Source: Closterium sp. Naga37s-1 (Eukaryota; Streptophyta; Zygnematophyceae; Desmidiales; Closteriaceae). From it: a stretch of 64,000 nucleotides of DNA. This document shows positions 9,037 through 19,700 of this stretch, in pieces. The translations under genes and the position numbers were made by a program. The notes under the pieces were generated by a model. It saw nothing but the letters and a program-made list of their open reading frames with translations, was not told the DNA's origin and made no database searches. Positions within the stretch are counted from its first letter, which is position 1. Each line of letters opens with the position of its first letter. The stretch is from contig CANJKZ010000169.1 in the NCBI GenBank assembly GCA_947471745.1, positions 1,682,001 through 1,746,000 of the forward strand, read 5' to 3'.

Positions 9037-12000
9037 ATGGCTACCCCTAGCGTCCTCGCTTTTGACGCTGAGGGTCGAGCCATTGACTTTGAGGTCTGGG
9101 TCGACGACCTGCAGCTGTTCTTACAGTGCGATAGGGCGGACGGTCTTTCCCTCTTTGACCTCACCTCTGGCGCCTCTCCTGCCCCTGCTACTGATGCTGA
9201 CCCCACTGTTCGCTCTCAGTGGGCCACCCGCGATGCTGCTGCACGTCTTGCTGTGCGTCGCCACCTGCCTACCACTGAGCGCGCGCACTTTAGTCAGTAC
9301 AAGAGTGCTCAGACCTTGTACGACGCTGTAGTTGCGCGCTACTCTTCCCCTGCCACTGCTGCCCTGAGCCGCCTCATGCTACCGTACCTCTTTCCTGACC
9401 TTGCTGCCTTTCCCACTGTCGCTGACCTCATTACGCACCTCCGCACTAGTGACACTCGCTACCGCGCCGCCCTTCCTGCTGAGTTCTGCGCCAAGAACCC
9501 CCCCCCCATGTACATCACTCTCTATTACATCGTCACACGCCTCCCTGACTCCCTTCGCGTAGTCAGGGACCACTACCTCTCGGTCTGTCCCACCACTCTC
9601 ACTGTCGACCTCCTCGAGAAGTCCCTCCTGGCGGCGGAGAAGAGCATCGTCGCTGTAGGAGCCTCTCGTGGTGACCCTCGCACCCCCATCTTTGAGGGGT
9701 GTTCTCCTTCCCCCCTGCTGCCCTCTGTTGCCTCTGCTGCTGCTGCCGACCTGCTTGGTCTTGAGTCGGTCTGCGCGGCGTCTGCCCCTAGCGGGAGACG
9801 CCGCCCTGGCAGGGGCAAGGGGGGCAAGGGCGCGGGTGGAGCTGGCGGGGGCGGTGGAGGAGGCGGTGGAGGCGGAGGAGGGAGTGGGGGTGGCGGTGGG
9901 AGTGGTGGCGGGGGCGGTGGTGGAGGTGGCAGCAGCGGAGGAGGAGGCGTCGGTGGCGGCAGCGGTGGGAGCGGAGGCAGCGGTGGTGGTGGAGGTGGAG
10001 GCAGCGGTGGCGGAGGGGGTGGAGCTGGTCGGGGTGGTGCCCCGCAGCGTAGCGGCCCTGGTGGTGGCCAGCGTCAGCAGCAGCAGCAGCGTTCGCGGGA
10101 CATCCCCCCGCCCCAGCAGCTCCGTGAGTGGTACACGCAGCGTCAGCGGGGTGGGGGTTTTGGTCCATGCACCTACGTCCTTCGTTCCGGTGACCGAGCG
10201 GGTGAGCAGTGTGGGGGTGCGCACCCCACTCAGCGCTGCTTTGCCCGCCTGACGGACGCTTGGCGTCAGCAGTTCCCCGAGGCCAGTGAGATTCCCCGTT
10301 GGGGAGAGCTGTCTAGGGCTGGCGTAGCTGTCTTTGATCTTGACTTTGATGCTATCCTTGCTGCCATGTATGCTGTGACTATTAGTGAGGAGGGTGACTG
10401 TTACCAGTGTTTCCCGCCCGACCCGGGCATTGGTACTGCTGCGCCAGGTACTACTGCGGCTGCTGCTCTAGGTGCCAGTGCGTCTGCACTCTCAGGTACT
10501 GGTGAGGCTGCGCTCTCAGGTACTGCGTCGGCTTCGGCCTCCCTCACCTTCACACTTGACTCAGGGGCTTCTCGCTCCTTCTTTCGAGACCGCACCACAC
10601 TCACGCCGCTTGGCCGGCCGGTTGCAGTCTCCCTGGCTGACCCCTCTGGGGGTCCTGTCCTCTCTCACTTCTCCACTGTCCTCCCGTGTCCGGCTGCCCC
10701 CTCGGGCACCTTGTCTGGTCTGTACCTCCCCTCGTTCTCGACGAACTTGGTGAGTGGTGCTGACCTGCAGGATGCGGGGGTTCACCAGTTTACTCCTGCG
10801 AGTCAGCGGGTGACCCACTGCTCGGACGCCCGCACAGGCCGACACCTGGCCACGTTTTCGCGTCGGCCGGGGTCGAGTCTCTACACCCTGACCACTGAGT
10901 CTCCTCCTGTCCCTGCGTCTGGCCAGGTAGCTGCGTCGGGTCAGGTGTTTGCTGCTGCGTCCAGGTCTGGTCCTGAGTCTGCCCCCTGCTCGTGTCGCCT
11001 CCTGTCTCACGAGACTCTCCTGTGGCACCACCGTCTTGGCCACCCCTCCTTGCTTCGTCTTCGGGGCATGGCTTCCCGTGTCCTTGTCTCTGGTCTTCCC
11101 CGGTCTCTCCCTCCCCTCCCTTCGGGACCCGGACCTTCTTGTGTCCCCTGTGTCGAGGGGCGGCTCCGGGCTGCCCCTCACTCCTCTCAGTTTCCCCCGA
11201 CAGAGGCTCCTCTGCAGACGCTTCACATGGACGTGTGGGGCCCCGCCCGCGTCCGTGGGCAGGGTCACGAGCGCTACTTCCTGCTGGTGGTTGACGACTA
11301 CTCGCGCTACACCACAGTCTTCCCCTTGCGCAGCAAGGGTGATGTCACTGAGGTGTTGATCGACTGGATCCGCGCAGCTCGTCTCCAGCTCAGGAGGAGC
11401 TTCGGCTCGGACTTTCCTGTTCTGCGTCTGCACTCTGACCGAGGTGGAGAGTTCTCCTCTGGCCTTCTGCGAGCCTACTGTCGTGCACGAGGCATCCGCC
11501 AGACCTTTACGCTTCCGGACTCTCCACAGCAAAATGGGATTGCTGAGCGCCGCATTGGCATGGTCATGGACGTCGCTCGTACGTCCATGATGCATGCGGC
11601 TGCCCCCCATTTTCTGTGGCCGTTTGCGGTTCGGTACGCGGCGCATCAGATCAACCTTCACCCCAGGGTCTCCCGGCCGGAGACCTCCCCAGCTCTGCTG
11701 TGGACGGGGAAGGTCGGCGATGCGTCTGCGTTCCGTGTCTGGGGATCTCGGGCGTTTGTCCGCGACTTGTCTGCGGACAAGCTGTCCCCTCGTGCTGCTC
11801 CCTGTGTCTTCCTCGGCTTCCCCCCTGACGCTCCAGGGTGGCAGTTCTACCACCCCTCCTCTCGTCGTGTTCTGTCCTCCCAGGACGTCACGTTCGACGA
11901 GTCAGTCCCCTTCTACCGCCTCTTCCCCTACCGCACTCCTTCCCTCCCCCCGCCACCGCACTTCCTTGTGCCAGGTCCCCCCCCGGTAGACCCCCTTCCC

Positions 12001-14937
12001 CCTCAGGGTCCTGCCCCTTCAGGTGTGTCCCAGGTAGACGCAGTCGAGCCGGTCGAGGTTGCTGGTGACTCTGGTCCTGCTGGGGGTGCTGAGTCTGGGG
12101 GTGCTGAGCCTGGGGGTACTGCGACTGGGGGTGCTGAGCCTGGGGGTGCGGAGTCTGGGAGTGCTGAGCCTGGGGGTGCTGCGACTGGGGGTGCTGAGCC
12201 TGGGGGTGCGGAGTCTGGGGGTGCTGAGCCGTGGGGTGCTGCTACTGGGGGTGCTGAGCCAGGGGGTGCTGCGTCTGGAGGTGCTGAGCCTGGAGCTGCG
12301 GAGCCTGCGGCCACTGGACCTCCCCTTGTGGCGTCTGGCGGTGCGGGACCTGGCGGTTCTCCGGGTGCTTCGCCTCGGCGGGAGCCCCTCTCTCCACAGG
12401 AGCTGCGCGAGTGGTTTGCCCGGCGCTGGAGGCGTGCTGCTGGAGCTGGAGGTTCTTCGGCTGCTGAGGGTGCTGGTGCCGCGGGTCCCGGAGGTGCTGG
12501 AGCTGGAGCTGCTGAGGGCGTTGGCGCTGAGGCTACTGCTGTCGGTCCTGGAGGCGGTCCTGCTGGGGGTGCTACTGGTGCTGCTGGAGGTCCTGGAGCT
12601 GGAGGTGCTGCTGGCGCTGGTGCTGCCGCTGGGGGTACTGGTGCTGTCCCTGCTGTGTCTGGAGTCGCCGCGCGGCCTAGACCGTACTTCGTTCCGCTCC
12701 TTCAGCAGGTTCTTGGTCTCCCGCCTTCTACTGGTCCTCCTCCTCCCTTAGAGTGTCCACAGCCTGTCCTGTCACAGTTACAGTTACAGCCGGCCTCCCC
12801 ACTGCCCGCTCCTTCTCCCTACACTGGTCCTACTGGAGGTCTTGCTGAGCGTCGTGAGCCTGCGTCTCGCCCTGCGTCGCCTGTCCGTGCTGCTCGCACT
12901 AGTGGTCGTGGTTCGCGTCAGCGTCCTCCTCCTGTCCCTGGCACGCACCGGATGTCTCTGCGTCCGTCCACTGCTCCTCTGCGTGCCCCTTTGCCTTCTC
13001 CTCCTGAGTCCTCTCTTCCTGCTCTTCCTGACCCGGAGTCGGACTCTCTTCGTGCTGCCAGTCCTGCTGTCACACGTCTCCTTGCTACTGTCGTCACTGA
13101 CCCCTCTTTTGAGTCCACTGCTGCGTCTGCGCTTGTTGCTGAGCTCGTCGACTTTGCTGCTCGCTGTCGTCTAGACTACGCTGCTAGTCTTGTTGCTGAG
13201 TCTGAGTCTGTCTGTCCTCCGTCCGTCGGGGGTGAGTGTGCTCTTGGCACGGACGTCCTTGAGGACAGGCAGGAGGAGTTCAGGTGTCTGGCTGCTGCTT
13301 CACCTCATCTCGCGTCCGTACTACTTGCCCCTGAGGGAGACCCGGATGCACTAGACATCCCGACTCCGCGCTCTTACGCGGAGGCCGTAGAGGGTCCCTA
13401 CTCCTCTCAGTGGCAGGCAGCTATGGATGCAGAGATGGCGTCCTGGAAGTCCACAGGCACCTACGTTGACGCGGTTCCCCCTCCTGGGGCGAACATCGTC
13501 AGTGGCATGTGGATCTTCAGGGTGAAGCGGCCGCCGGGCTCTCCACCTGTCTTCAAGGCGCGGTACGTCGCTCGTGGCTTCAGTCAGCGGCAGGGAGTTG
13601 ACTACTTTCAGACCTTCTCTCCCACCCCGAAGATGACCACTCTTCGGGTGCTGCTGCACATAGCCGCTCAGCGCGACTACGAGCTCCACTCTCTTGACTT
13701 CAGTACTGCTTTCTTGCAGGGTAGCCTGCACGAGGAGATCTGGCTGCGCCGTCCACCTGGCTTCACTGGGACTTTTCCTCCTGGCACCCAGTGGAGCCTC
13801 CGACGGCCAGTCTACGGTCTCCGCCAGGCACCGCGTGAGTGGCACGACACACTGAGGACTACGCTTGCGGCTCTTGGGTTTGCTCCCTCTACTGCTGACC
13901 CGTCGTTGTTTCTGCGCACCGACACTTCTTTGCCGCCGTTCTACGTCCTCGTGTACGTCGACGACTTGGTCTTTGCCACAGCTGACACTGCTGGACTAGC
14001 CTACGTGAAGTCCGAGCTGCAGAAGAGACACACGTGCACAGACCTGGGTGAACTGCGCAGCTACCTTGGCTTGCAGATCACTCGGGACAGAGCACGCCGC
14101 ACCATTACCTTGACTCAGTCACACATGGTGCAGCAGGTCCTTCAGCGCTTCGGCTTCACGTACTCCTCGCCTCAGGCCACTCCTCTGTCTACTCGCCACT
14201 CGCTCTCAGCTCTGCCTTCGGATGAGTCCGTAGAGTCGAGTGGCCCGTACCCAGAGCTTGTTGGCTGCCTCATGTACCTGATGACCTGCACACGACCTGA
14301 CCTTGCATACCCTCTTAGCATTCTTTCTCGCTATGTTGCTCCTGGGAGACACCGACCAGAGCACATGGCTGCAGCGAAGAGGGTGTTGCGCTACTTGTGC
14401 AGTACGTCGGGCATGGGGCTAGTGCTTGGAGGGCGGAGTCCAGTGGTCCTCACTGGGCACGCGGACGCTTCTTGGGCAGACGACCAGGCTACACAGCGGT
14501 CGTCGCAGGGTTACACCTTCAGTCTTGGTTCCGGCTCTGTCTCGTGGCGGGCTACTCGCTCGTCCTCTGTTCTCAGCTCCAGTTGTGAGGCTGAGATCTA
14601 CGCCGGGGCCATGGCTGCACAGGAGCTTCGCTGGCTCACCTACCTGCTGACTGACCTTGGAGAGCCGCCTCGTTCTCCTCCAGTGTTGTACGTAGACAAC
14701 AAGGCCATGCTGGCCTTGTGTCGAGAGCAGCGCTTGGAGCACAGAACGAAGCACATTGCTCTCCGTTACTTTCTTGCTCGTGAGCTGCAGCAGCGTGGTC
14801 AGTTGCGACTTGCGTACGTGGCCTCTGAGGCCAACACTGCTGATGTGTTCACCAAGGCACTTGCGCCTTGTGACCATCAGCGCTTCTGCACCCAGCTGGG
14901 TCTTGTACCTGTCTTGCCTCACTTGCTCTCTTCTTGA
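9037..14937 (+). CDS. Cop-4 Gag-Pol polyprotein (about 1,966 aa)
   Basis: Start ATG 9037 is chosen because the sequence after it (MATPSVLAFDAEG) matches the Gag starts of Cop-8 and Cop-14. Residues from this start: capsid-type Gag about 1-250; Gly-rich stretch about 252-341; zinc-knuckle-like C378, C392, H396, C401, with unusually wide first spacing; protease motif LDSGAS at D508; integrase zinc region (LWHHRLGH, CVPC) and catalytic D732, D801, E837 with 35 residues between the last two; a Gly/Ala/Glu/Pro linker with repeated GGAEP and GGAES units; RT with YVDD at 1640-1643; RNase H with D1810 in LTGHADASWADD; stop after VLPHLLSS. All signatures lie in one frame. By family knowledge it makes capsid, protease, integrase and RT/RNase H for copying and inserting the element. 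Confidence 0.93.
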   Translation: MATPSVLAFDAEGRAIDFEVWVDDLQLFLQCDRADGLSLFDLTSGASPAPATDADPTVRSQWATRDAAARLAVRRHLPTTERAHFSQYKSAQTLYDAVVARYSSPATAALSRLMLPYLFPDLAAFPTVADLITHLRTSDTRYRAALPAEFCAKNPPPMYITLYYIVTRLPDSLRVVRDHYLSVCPTTLTVDLLEKSLLAAEKSIVAVGASRGDPRTPIFEGCSPSPLLPSVASAAAADLLGLESVCAASAPSGRRRPGRGKGGKGAGGAGGGGGGGGGGGGGSGGGGGSGGGGGGGGGSSGGGGVGGGSGGSGGSGGGGGGGSGGGGGGAGRGGAPQRSGPGGGQRQQQQQRSRDIPPPQQLREWYTQRQRGGGFGPCTYVLRSGDRAGEQCGGAHPTQRCFARLTDAWRQQFPEASEIPRWGELSRAGVAVFDLDFDAILAAMYAVTISEEGDCYQCFPPDPGIGTAAPGTTAAAALGASASALSGTGEAALSGTASASASLTFTLDSGASRSFFRDRTTLTPLGRPVAVSLADPSGGPVLSHFSTVLPCPAAPSGTLSGLYLPSFSTNLVSGADLQDAGVHQFTPASQRVTHCSDARTGRHLATFSRRPGSSLYTLTTESPPVPASGQVAASGQVFAAASRSGPESAPCSCRLLSHETLLWHHRLGHPSLLRLRGMASRVLVSGLPRSLPPLPSGPGPSCVPCVEGRLRAAPHSSQFPPTEAPLQTLHMDVWGPARVRGQGHERYFLLVVDDYSRYTTVFPLRSKGDVTEVLIDWIRAARLQLRRSFGSDFPVLRLHSDRGGEFSSGLLRAYCRARGIRQTFTLPDSPQQNGIAERRIGMVMDVARTSMMHAAAPHFLWPFAVRYAAHQINLHPRVSRPETSPALLWTGKVGDASAFRVWGSRAFVRDLSADKLSPRAAPCVFLGFPPDAPGWQFYHPSSRRVLSSQDVTFDESVPFYRLFPYRTPSLPPPPHFLVPGPPPVDPLPPQGPAPSGVSQVDAVEPVEVAGDSGPAGGAESGGAEPGGTATGGAEPGGAESGSAEPGGAATGGAEPGGAESGGAEPWGAATGGAEPGGAASGGAEPGAAEPAATGPPLVASGGAGPGGSPGASPRREPLSPQELREWFARRWRRAAGAGGSSAAEGAGAAGPGGAGAGAAEGVGAEATAVGPGGGPAGGATGAAGGPGAGGAAGAGAAAGGTGAVPAVSGVAARPRPYFVPLLQQVLGLPPSTGPPPPLECPQPVLSQLQLQPASPLPAPSPYTGPTGGLAERREPASRPASPVRAARTSGRGSRQRPPPVPGTHRMSLRPSTAPLRAPLPSPPESSLPALPDPESDSLRAASPAVTRLLATVVTDPSFESTAASALVAELVDFAARCRLDYAASLVAESESVCPPSVGGECALGTDVLEDRQEEFRCLAAASPHLASVLLAPEGDPDALDIPTPRSYAEAVEGPYSSQWQAAMDAEMASWKSTGTYVDAVPPPGANIVSGMWIFRVKRPPGSPPVFKARYVARGFSQRQGVDYFQTFSPTPKMTTLRVLLHIAAQRDYELHSLDFSTAFLQGSLHEEIWLRRPPGFTGTFPPGTQWSLRRPVYGLRQAPREWHDTLRTTLAALGFAPSTADPSLFLRTDTSLPPFYVLVYVDDLVFATADTAGLAYVKSELQKRHTCTDLGELRSYLGLQITRDRARRTITLTQSHMVQQVLQRFGFTYSSPQATPLSTRHSLSALPSDESVESSGPYPELVGCLMYLMTCTRPDLAYPLSILSRYVAPGRHRPEHMAAAKRVLRYLCSTSGMGLVLGGRSPVVLTGHADASWADDQATQRSSQGYTFSLGSGSVSWRATRSSSVLSSSCEAEIYAGAMAAQELRWLTYLLTDLGEPPRSPPVLYVDNKAMLALCREQRLEHRTKHIALRYFLARELQQRGQLRLAYVASEANTADVFTKALAPCDHQRFCTQLGLVPVLPHLLSS
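9820..10035 (+). repeat. Gly-codon microsatellite within Cop-4 gag
   Basis: GGTGGCGGAGGA-type repeats encode a long poly-Gly/Ser tract just before the knuckle. Cop-8 has the same feature on the minus strand (about 27520-27720) and Cop-2 a shorter one (about 2720-2900). Confidence 0.85.
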
Positions 14938-15142
14938 CCTTGCTTGTACTGTCACATATATATTCCTGCTCTTGCTTGTCTAGCTCTATATATATATGTG
15001 TACTCCTGCATGTGAACTGGCCCTGTTGCCCTGTCGTTGTGCTCGGACTGTGTGGTGACTTTGTGATCCACCCTGAGCTTGCTCTGCTTTGCTTGACTGG
15101 TCTTGTGACCCCTTGTTCTCCCCCACTTTGCCTATGGGGGTG
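14938..15142 (+). other. Cop-4 3' untranslated block with hairpin repeats
   Basis: Between the gag-pol stop and the 3' LTR lies the conserved family block (AACTGGCC... GGTGACTTTGTGATCCACC ... GACTGGTCTTGTGACC). The second hairpin GGTC-TTGT-GACC is perfect; the first is imperfect in this copy. The polypurine tract TATGGGGGTG ends the block at 15142. Confidence 0.8.
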
Positions 15143-15277
15143 TGTCAGAACATATATATAGCTTATGCTGTTGTGTAGGCTATAGTGGGGTATCCCATAG
15201 GGGGTACAACCCAATTAGGGTTTCCCATATGTACTCACTTCATTCATAGTTCATTCATCCTCGTTCTACTTTTCTCA
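15143..15277 (+). repeat. Cop-4 3' LTR (135 bp)
   Basis: Identical by eye to 7789-7923 over its full length and followed by the target duplicate GAAAC. Confidence 0.95.
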
Positions 15278-18106
15278 GAAACCACAATCATGAACTGCAT
15301 GACTCGCCGCACACAATTTAATTACTACAACAACATCTATTTTTTTTCCCATTCAAAGCCAGAGGCAATCACGTCAGATCCAAACAATGATCCCACCATC
15401 GGACTTTGGAACAACAGACCTACGAATTACCTCCAAGCACCCCACGAATACTACGTCGAGCACACAATTCGTCACACCACGAATCGCCAGCATCGCGCGA
15501 CGTACCTGAGACAGCTTCAACAGTTGTTGGACAGCTGTCGCGGACAACACATGGTTGGGTCAACATCGTTCACGTTAATCAAAGACGATTGAACCATCGT
15601 GCGAAATAACAGTCGCAGACGTCAACAAGCTCAAAGCCTACCAGATTGGAGAATTCCTTCTGCAGTCTGACGACACGAACTTCACGATTCACGCTGGTGA
15701 CGTTCTGGTTGTCAAAGATTTGCAGTTCAGTCTCCTCTCTGCAGCGCAACTCATGAAGTGTGGAGTCGAAATATGAGCAAACTGCAAAGCTATGGAATTC
15801 GAGTTATTTTCTAAGAAAAAATACTCTGGTAAGGTGGTTGACGAGGACGGAGTCTCCGTCCTGAACTTTACCTCTCAGTCAAGGGACGGCGACACCGACC
15901 GAGTAGTTCTACTTTAGACCACTACGTCTTCGTCACCTCCAACATGGACTCATCCGGAAGAACTGGACCTCGAACGTCCTGACCTAGACGGCCTTTGCCG
16001 AACTCTTTCCGTCCCAACCGAATCGACCTCCACTCTCGGCGACACCGGACGTGCAATAATGGAAGAAAAAGAAGCAGATAGTGGCGGGTCAGAAGAAACT
16101 GCATCCACCACACAAACCGAAGCAGGAGGATGAGGAACCCCCTGGGGAGACAAAATAGCAGTCAGTGGCACATGTTGGGGAACTCGCGTTGTGGGAGGCG
16201 GATGGGGCACACCAGCACTACCTTCCAAAGCTGTAGCATCAAACGATCCTTACTGGGCAACACGCAGAACCGACTGGGCTGGACCAACTCTTCCTCAACA
16301 TCCCTACAATCCAGAAGAGAAGAAGAGGAGCCAGAAGGGATGACAAATGATCTTGGAGGAACAAAAGCGTCAACCTACCTAAACCAACTGAAGAACCTCC
16401 TCCTCCTGAGGAAGGTCACGAGCTCCTGTCGATAGCCGGGGCTATCAGTATTATCGCATTCCGATGGAAGGCCTCCCAGCTTCCGAGTGTCCCGACGCGC
16501 CACCACAACCACTGCCAGTTATTGACGACTCCATCCACGCCGCCAACACAACCGACATCGCCGGCCTCACTGAAGATGGCCTTCGCATCGCCTCCACCTG
16601 AGACTTCGCAACAGAGGTATGCGCCGTGGCCGACGAAGCACCTGAAACAGCAAAGCAAGAACAAGCACATAGAGATCATTACTACCGCCGAACCATCTAA
16701 TACCGGGCTACCTCCGCACCAACGACTCGGTCATCCGTCTCACGCAACCCTAAAAAACTCCATCGAGGCCCAAGTATTCGACACAAACACACTTTTCCTA
16801 CCTAACAAAAATACACTTCCAGCTAACTCAGACATCCCACCTTGCATCATCTGTCCCGAAGCCTCACTGGACTGACAACATGGACTTTCGCTCACGAGCT
16901 TTCGACTACTTTCTCTGAATCAAACGAGCTGAACTGCAGTCCAGACTAAAGCTTCAGAGCTTCCAGACTGACGGAGGGTTAGAGTACTTCTTAAAGAAGT
17001 TAAAAGTATACTTCAGCGCGAAGGGGATTGAGCACTTGGTTTCTTTGCCATACGTACACGAACAGCAAGGCGTAGCAGAAAGTACAAACAGAAGCCTCGC
17101 AACATGGATGCGAGCTCTGATGAAGTAGCAAGCAATTCCCACAAGGTTCTGGCCATTCGCCATGAACCACGATGTGCGGCTGCACATCATGATGTCATCC
17201 CGAAGCCTCGAAAACAAAACCTCTCCTCACAAGGCCTAGACGGACAGAACAGCTGACACGCGCCTGTTTCGAGTATTTCGGCTGCATGGTATACAGACCT
17301 CACACTGCCCGGACCGTTAAATTCACGTACCGAAGTGACATTCACCTTGGGGTATCACAAGAGTTCAAGGCCTGGATCATCCTGGACTATGCGACACACG
17401 AAGTGAGAAAATCGTGCGACTGTGTCTCCTACGAGAATTTGACACTACCACTATTCAAACAGCACCGCGAAGCTGACGAAGCTCCAAAAAACACCTTCAC
17501 CGACCACCACAGCTTCGCCACGGTACAAGATGAAGCCAACGTAGTAGACGATGCAGCCAACGTTCAGCCCAATGAACATTATCCAAACATCACTATTTCA
17601 AGCCCTCTCCGAACTCCAACCTTCATACTAGTACCCCAATACGACACCGACGATATAACTAGCGGAGCACACAACTACTCCAGCATGGCGCGCAAACAAC
17701 CCGATGATGAGTCACCTGTCAACAACCCTTTGCAAAACACCACTCTCCGTGACGAAAACGACATCGACGACGATGTTATCAATGTAATTAGCACCCACGA
17801 CATGGATCGCCTTGCCGAACCCACCTCCAACGAAACTAGTCTTCGCATTCTCGGGCTCGCTGTCTCAATTCTCCAGTCCTCTCCCAAGGAGCCCTCCACC
17901 GTGCGCCAAGCCCTGCAAGGGCCCAACATTAAAAAATGGGGAGCAGCCATGGCCGCCGAAGTAGCAGCACTCAAGCGACGTGGCACATGGAAGCCGGTAC
18001 CACGATCGGCAGTAAAAGGGGAGGAAAATACTAAGTGATAAATGGGTATTTCAAATCAAGACACTGGCGGGCGGATCAATTGACAAATTCAAAGTACGCT
18101 GGGTCG

Positions 18107-18454
18107 TGTGAGGATCGAGGAACTGGTTCAGAAAAAATATTATGATCACCTGGGTACAACACAAGGCTATATATAGGCTCGACACAAGGGCACTAACCCT
18201 GGTGTTACTAGAAGTTCTGTGGGTTGCGAAGCGTCCCAAACGGGTCCTTCCCGAATTCGGTAGAAGCTATACGGTGGCAACCAAAAAGCCTAGAATTTGG
18301 TGCACGCAACCTATTTCGGTGCCTATAACTATAATAACTATAGTTAAGCAACGAAACAAGGAAATCAAGCAAAAGCATGCAAGATAAAATAAAGCTAAGC
18401 AAGGTAGGGCGTAATAAGGTAAATCTAAGTAGGTAAAGCCGTCGTACTCTCACA
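18107..18454 (-). repeat. Gyp-1 3' LTR (about 348 bp)
   Basis: On the minus strand it begins TGTGAGAGTACGACGG and ends TCGATCCTCACA. It shares long stretches with 34468-34816, such as AACTATAGTTATTATAGTTA and GGGAAGGACCCGTT, and carries GCCTATATATAGCC, a TATA-like box. Confidence 0.85.
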
Positions 18455-19570
18455 CGTCCCCCCCTCAAGGCTGGGTGGCGTGAGATACACCCTGCTTGAC
18501 AAGATAATCCTTGAGAGCACGGCGCGCGTTGCCCATATCAGCTTCTGTAACCCAACTGTCCCCCGATGGGTCATATCCCTTCCAGCGTATCAGGAACTCG
18601 AGCATGGTGCCGCGTCTGCGTCGATGAGTGAGAATTTTTTCCACCTCGTACTCTGGTTCATCCTGTACGAGAACAGGTGGTGGTGGCGGTATCTTTCGTC
18701 ACGTGAATTGTTGGTTGGGGTCCTTGTAGGGCTTCAGTAGCTGAACATCGAAAGCGTTGTGAAGCTTCCATGTAGATGGTAAGCGCAAGCGGAATGTATC
18801 TGAGTCACCATTGCCTCAACGCGAAAAGGACCACAGAAGCGAGGCCGGAGTTTGGAAGGAAGATGGGATAATTCCAAGTTGCATGTGTCAAGAAGCACCT
18901 GATCTCTGACTGCTACCGAGTGATCTCGTCGCTGTCGATTGGCATACAGCTTATGGGAGTTCTGCATCGTGGTGAGACGTCGCTGAGTCTTCTCCCATAG
19001 CTGCTGCATGGTGGTGACGAAGTCATGTGCGGCTTGGACGTGTGCCGGTGTGGTTGGCTACTGTGGTGTAATTGGTTCCCGTCCGTAGCACAGAAAGAAT
19101 GGAGATTTCCCTGTGGCCACGTGTGAATCATTGTTGTAAGCGAAATGAAGTGTCGGTAACTGTAGATCCCAGTGGCTGAGGTCGTCTTTTCATGCTGTAC
19201 GCAGTCACTGTTCAACCACCTGATTGAGTCGCTCAGTCAGTCCGTCCGTCTGAGGGTGGTATGCCGAAGACATCGCAAGTTTTGTCCCCAACAAACCCAT
19301 GAGTTCCCTCCAGAACTTACTAGTAAACTGTGGGCCCCTGTCCGAGATGAGTGTAGCGGTGATGCCGTGGATGGTGACGATGCGGTCAAATAAGAGGCGA
19401 GCAGTTGCTTCAGCAGTAGGCGTGGCGTTGGTCGGGATGAAGTGTCCCATTTGAGAGAACTTGTCGACACCACGAGTATAGCATCATGCCCTTGTGAGGT
19501 TGAAGGAAGCCCAGTGATGAAGTCGAGGCTAACGACTTGCCATGGCTGCTCCGGTACGGGTAGAGGCTGA
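18107..19570 (-). mobile_element. Gyp-1: Ty3/gypsy chromovirus 3' end
   Basis: Reading the minus strand: integrase core relic (about 19480-19200; SDRGPQFTSKFW and AYHPQTDGLTERLNQ carry catalytic-site motifs), integrase C-terminal part (about 19010-18740; KLRPRFCGPF), a chromodomain (about 18680-18475; YEVEKILTHRRRRG, FLIRWKGY and WV signatures), a C-rich plus-strand tract (18455-18467, the polypurine tract on the other strand) and an LTR (18107-18454). Chromodomains at the integrase end are typical of chromoviruses, where they help target chromatin. RT and upstream parts are absent; the Cop-6 LTR abuts at 19571. It is broken, with about three interruptions. Its LTR is a relative of the Gyp-3 LTR. 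Confidence 0.88.
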
Positions 19571-19700
19571 TGTCAAGAACTAACGAGGGTAAGAATTGAC
19601 TAAGGAATCAAGGTACAACAAGATATATGCAAACCCTAGGAAATGTGAATGTAACACCTAGACTAAACTAAACAACACATATATAATATATATCTTGACA
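19571..19700 (-). repeat. Cop-6 3' LTR (130 bp)
   Basis: Minus strand begins TGTCAAGA and ends TCTTGACA, an 8-bp terminal inverted repeat. It contains TTTCCTAGGGTTTGC as in Cop-17 LTRs and follows a polypurine tract TATGGGGGTG. Confidence 0.88.

Larger units (their letters stand above)
7789..15277 (+). mobile_element. Cop-4: Ty1/copia that looks whole
   Basis: A 7,489-bp element with 135-bp LTRs (7789-7923 and 15143-15277) that I read as identical, and a 5-bp target duplication GAAAC (7784-7788 and 15278-15282). Order: LTR, primer site at 7924, a 1.1-kb GC-rich leader with tandem repeats, one uninterrupted gag-pol frame (9037-14937), 3' untranslated block, polypurine tract TATGGGGGTG, LTR. 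Protease, integrase, RT and RNase H signatures are present. It looks whole with no evident breaks and, by LTR identity, is among the youngest insertions here. The order integrase before RT places it in Ty1/copia. It is inserted in the Cop-5 relic. Confidence 0.95.
7766..18106 (+). mobile_element. Cop-5: AT-richer old Ty1/copia relic, split by Cop-4
   Basis: The main part is 15283-18106; a few bases left of Cop-4 (about 7766-7788) belong to the same target. Recognisable are a protease-region relic (about 15660-15900), the GAG-pre-integrase zinc region LPPHQRLGHPSH with CIIC (about 16700-16870), integrase core and C-terminal relics (about 16930-17450), and the region before RT ending in the KWGAAMAAEVAALKRRGTW motif (about 17930-18000) plus the first RT residues. 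It is truncated at 18106 by the Gyp-1 LTR. Base composition and sequence differ clearly from the GC-rich family, so it is another copia lineage. It is heavily broken (about ten or more interruptions) and old; no LTR was seen. Confidence 0.75.

Noticed and set aside
9379-10224. 281-codon open frame on the minus strand opposite Cop-4 gag
   Set aside because: Shadow of the GC-rich gag and poly-Gly codons; low-complexity Thr/Ala/Pro product, no domain, and the plus-strand frame has clear Gag motifs.
18475-18680. Host chromodomain gene
   Set aside because: The chromodomain continues from gypsy integrase relics and ends just before a purine tract and LTR, as in chromoviruses.
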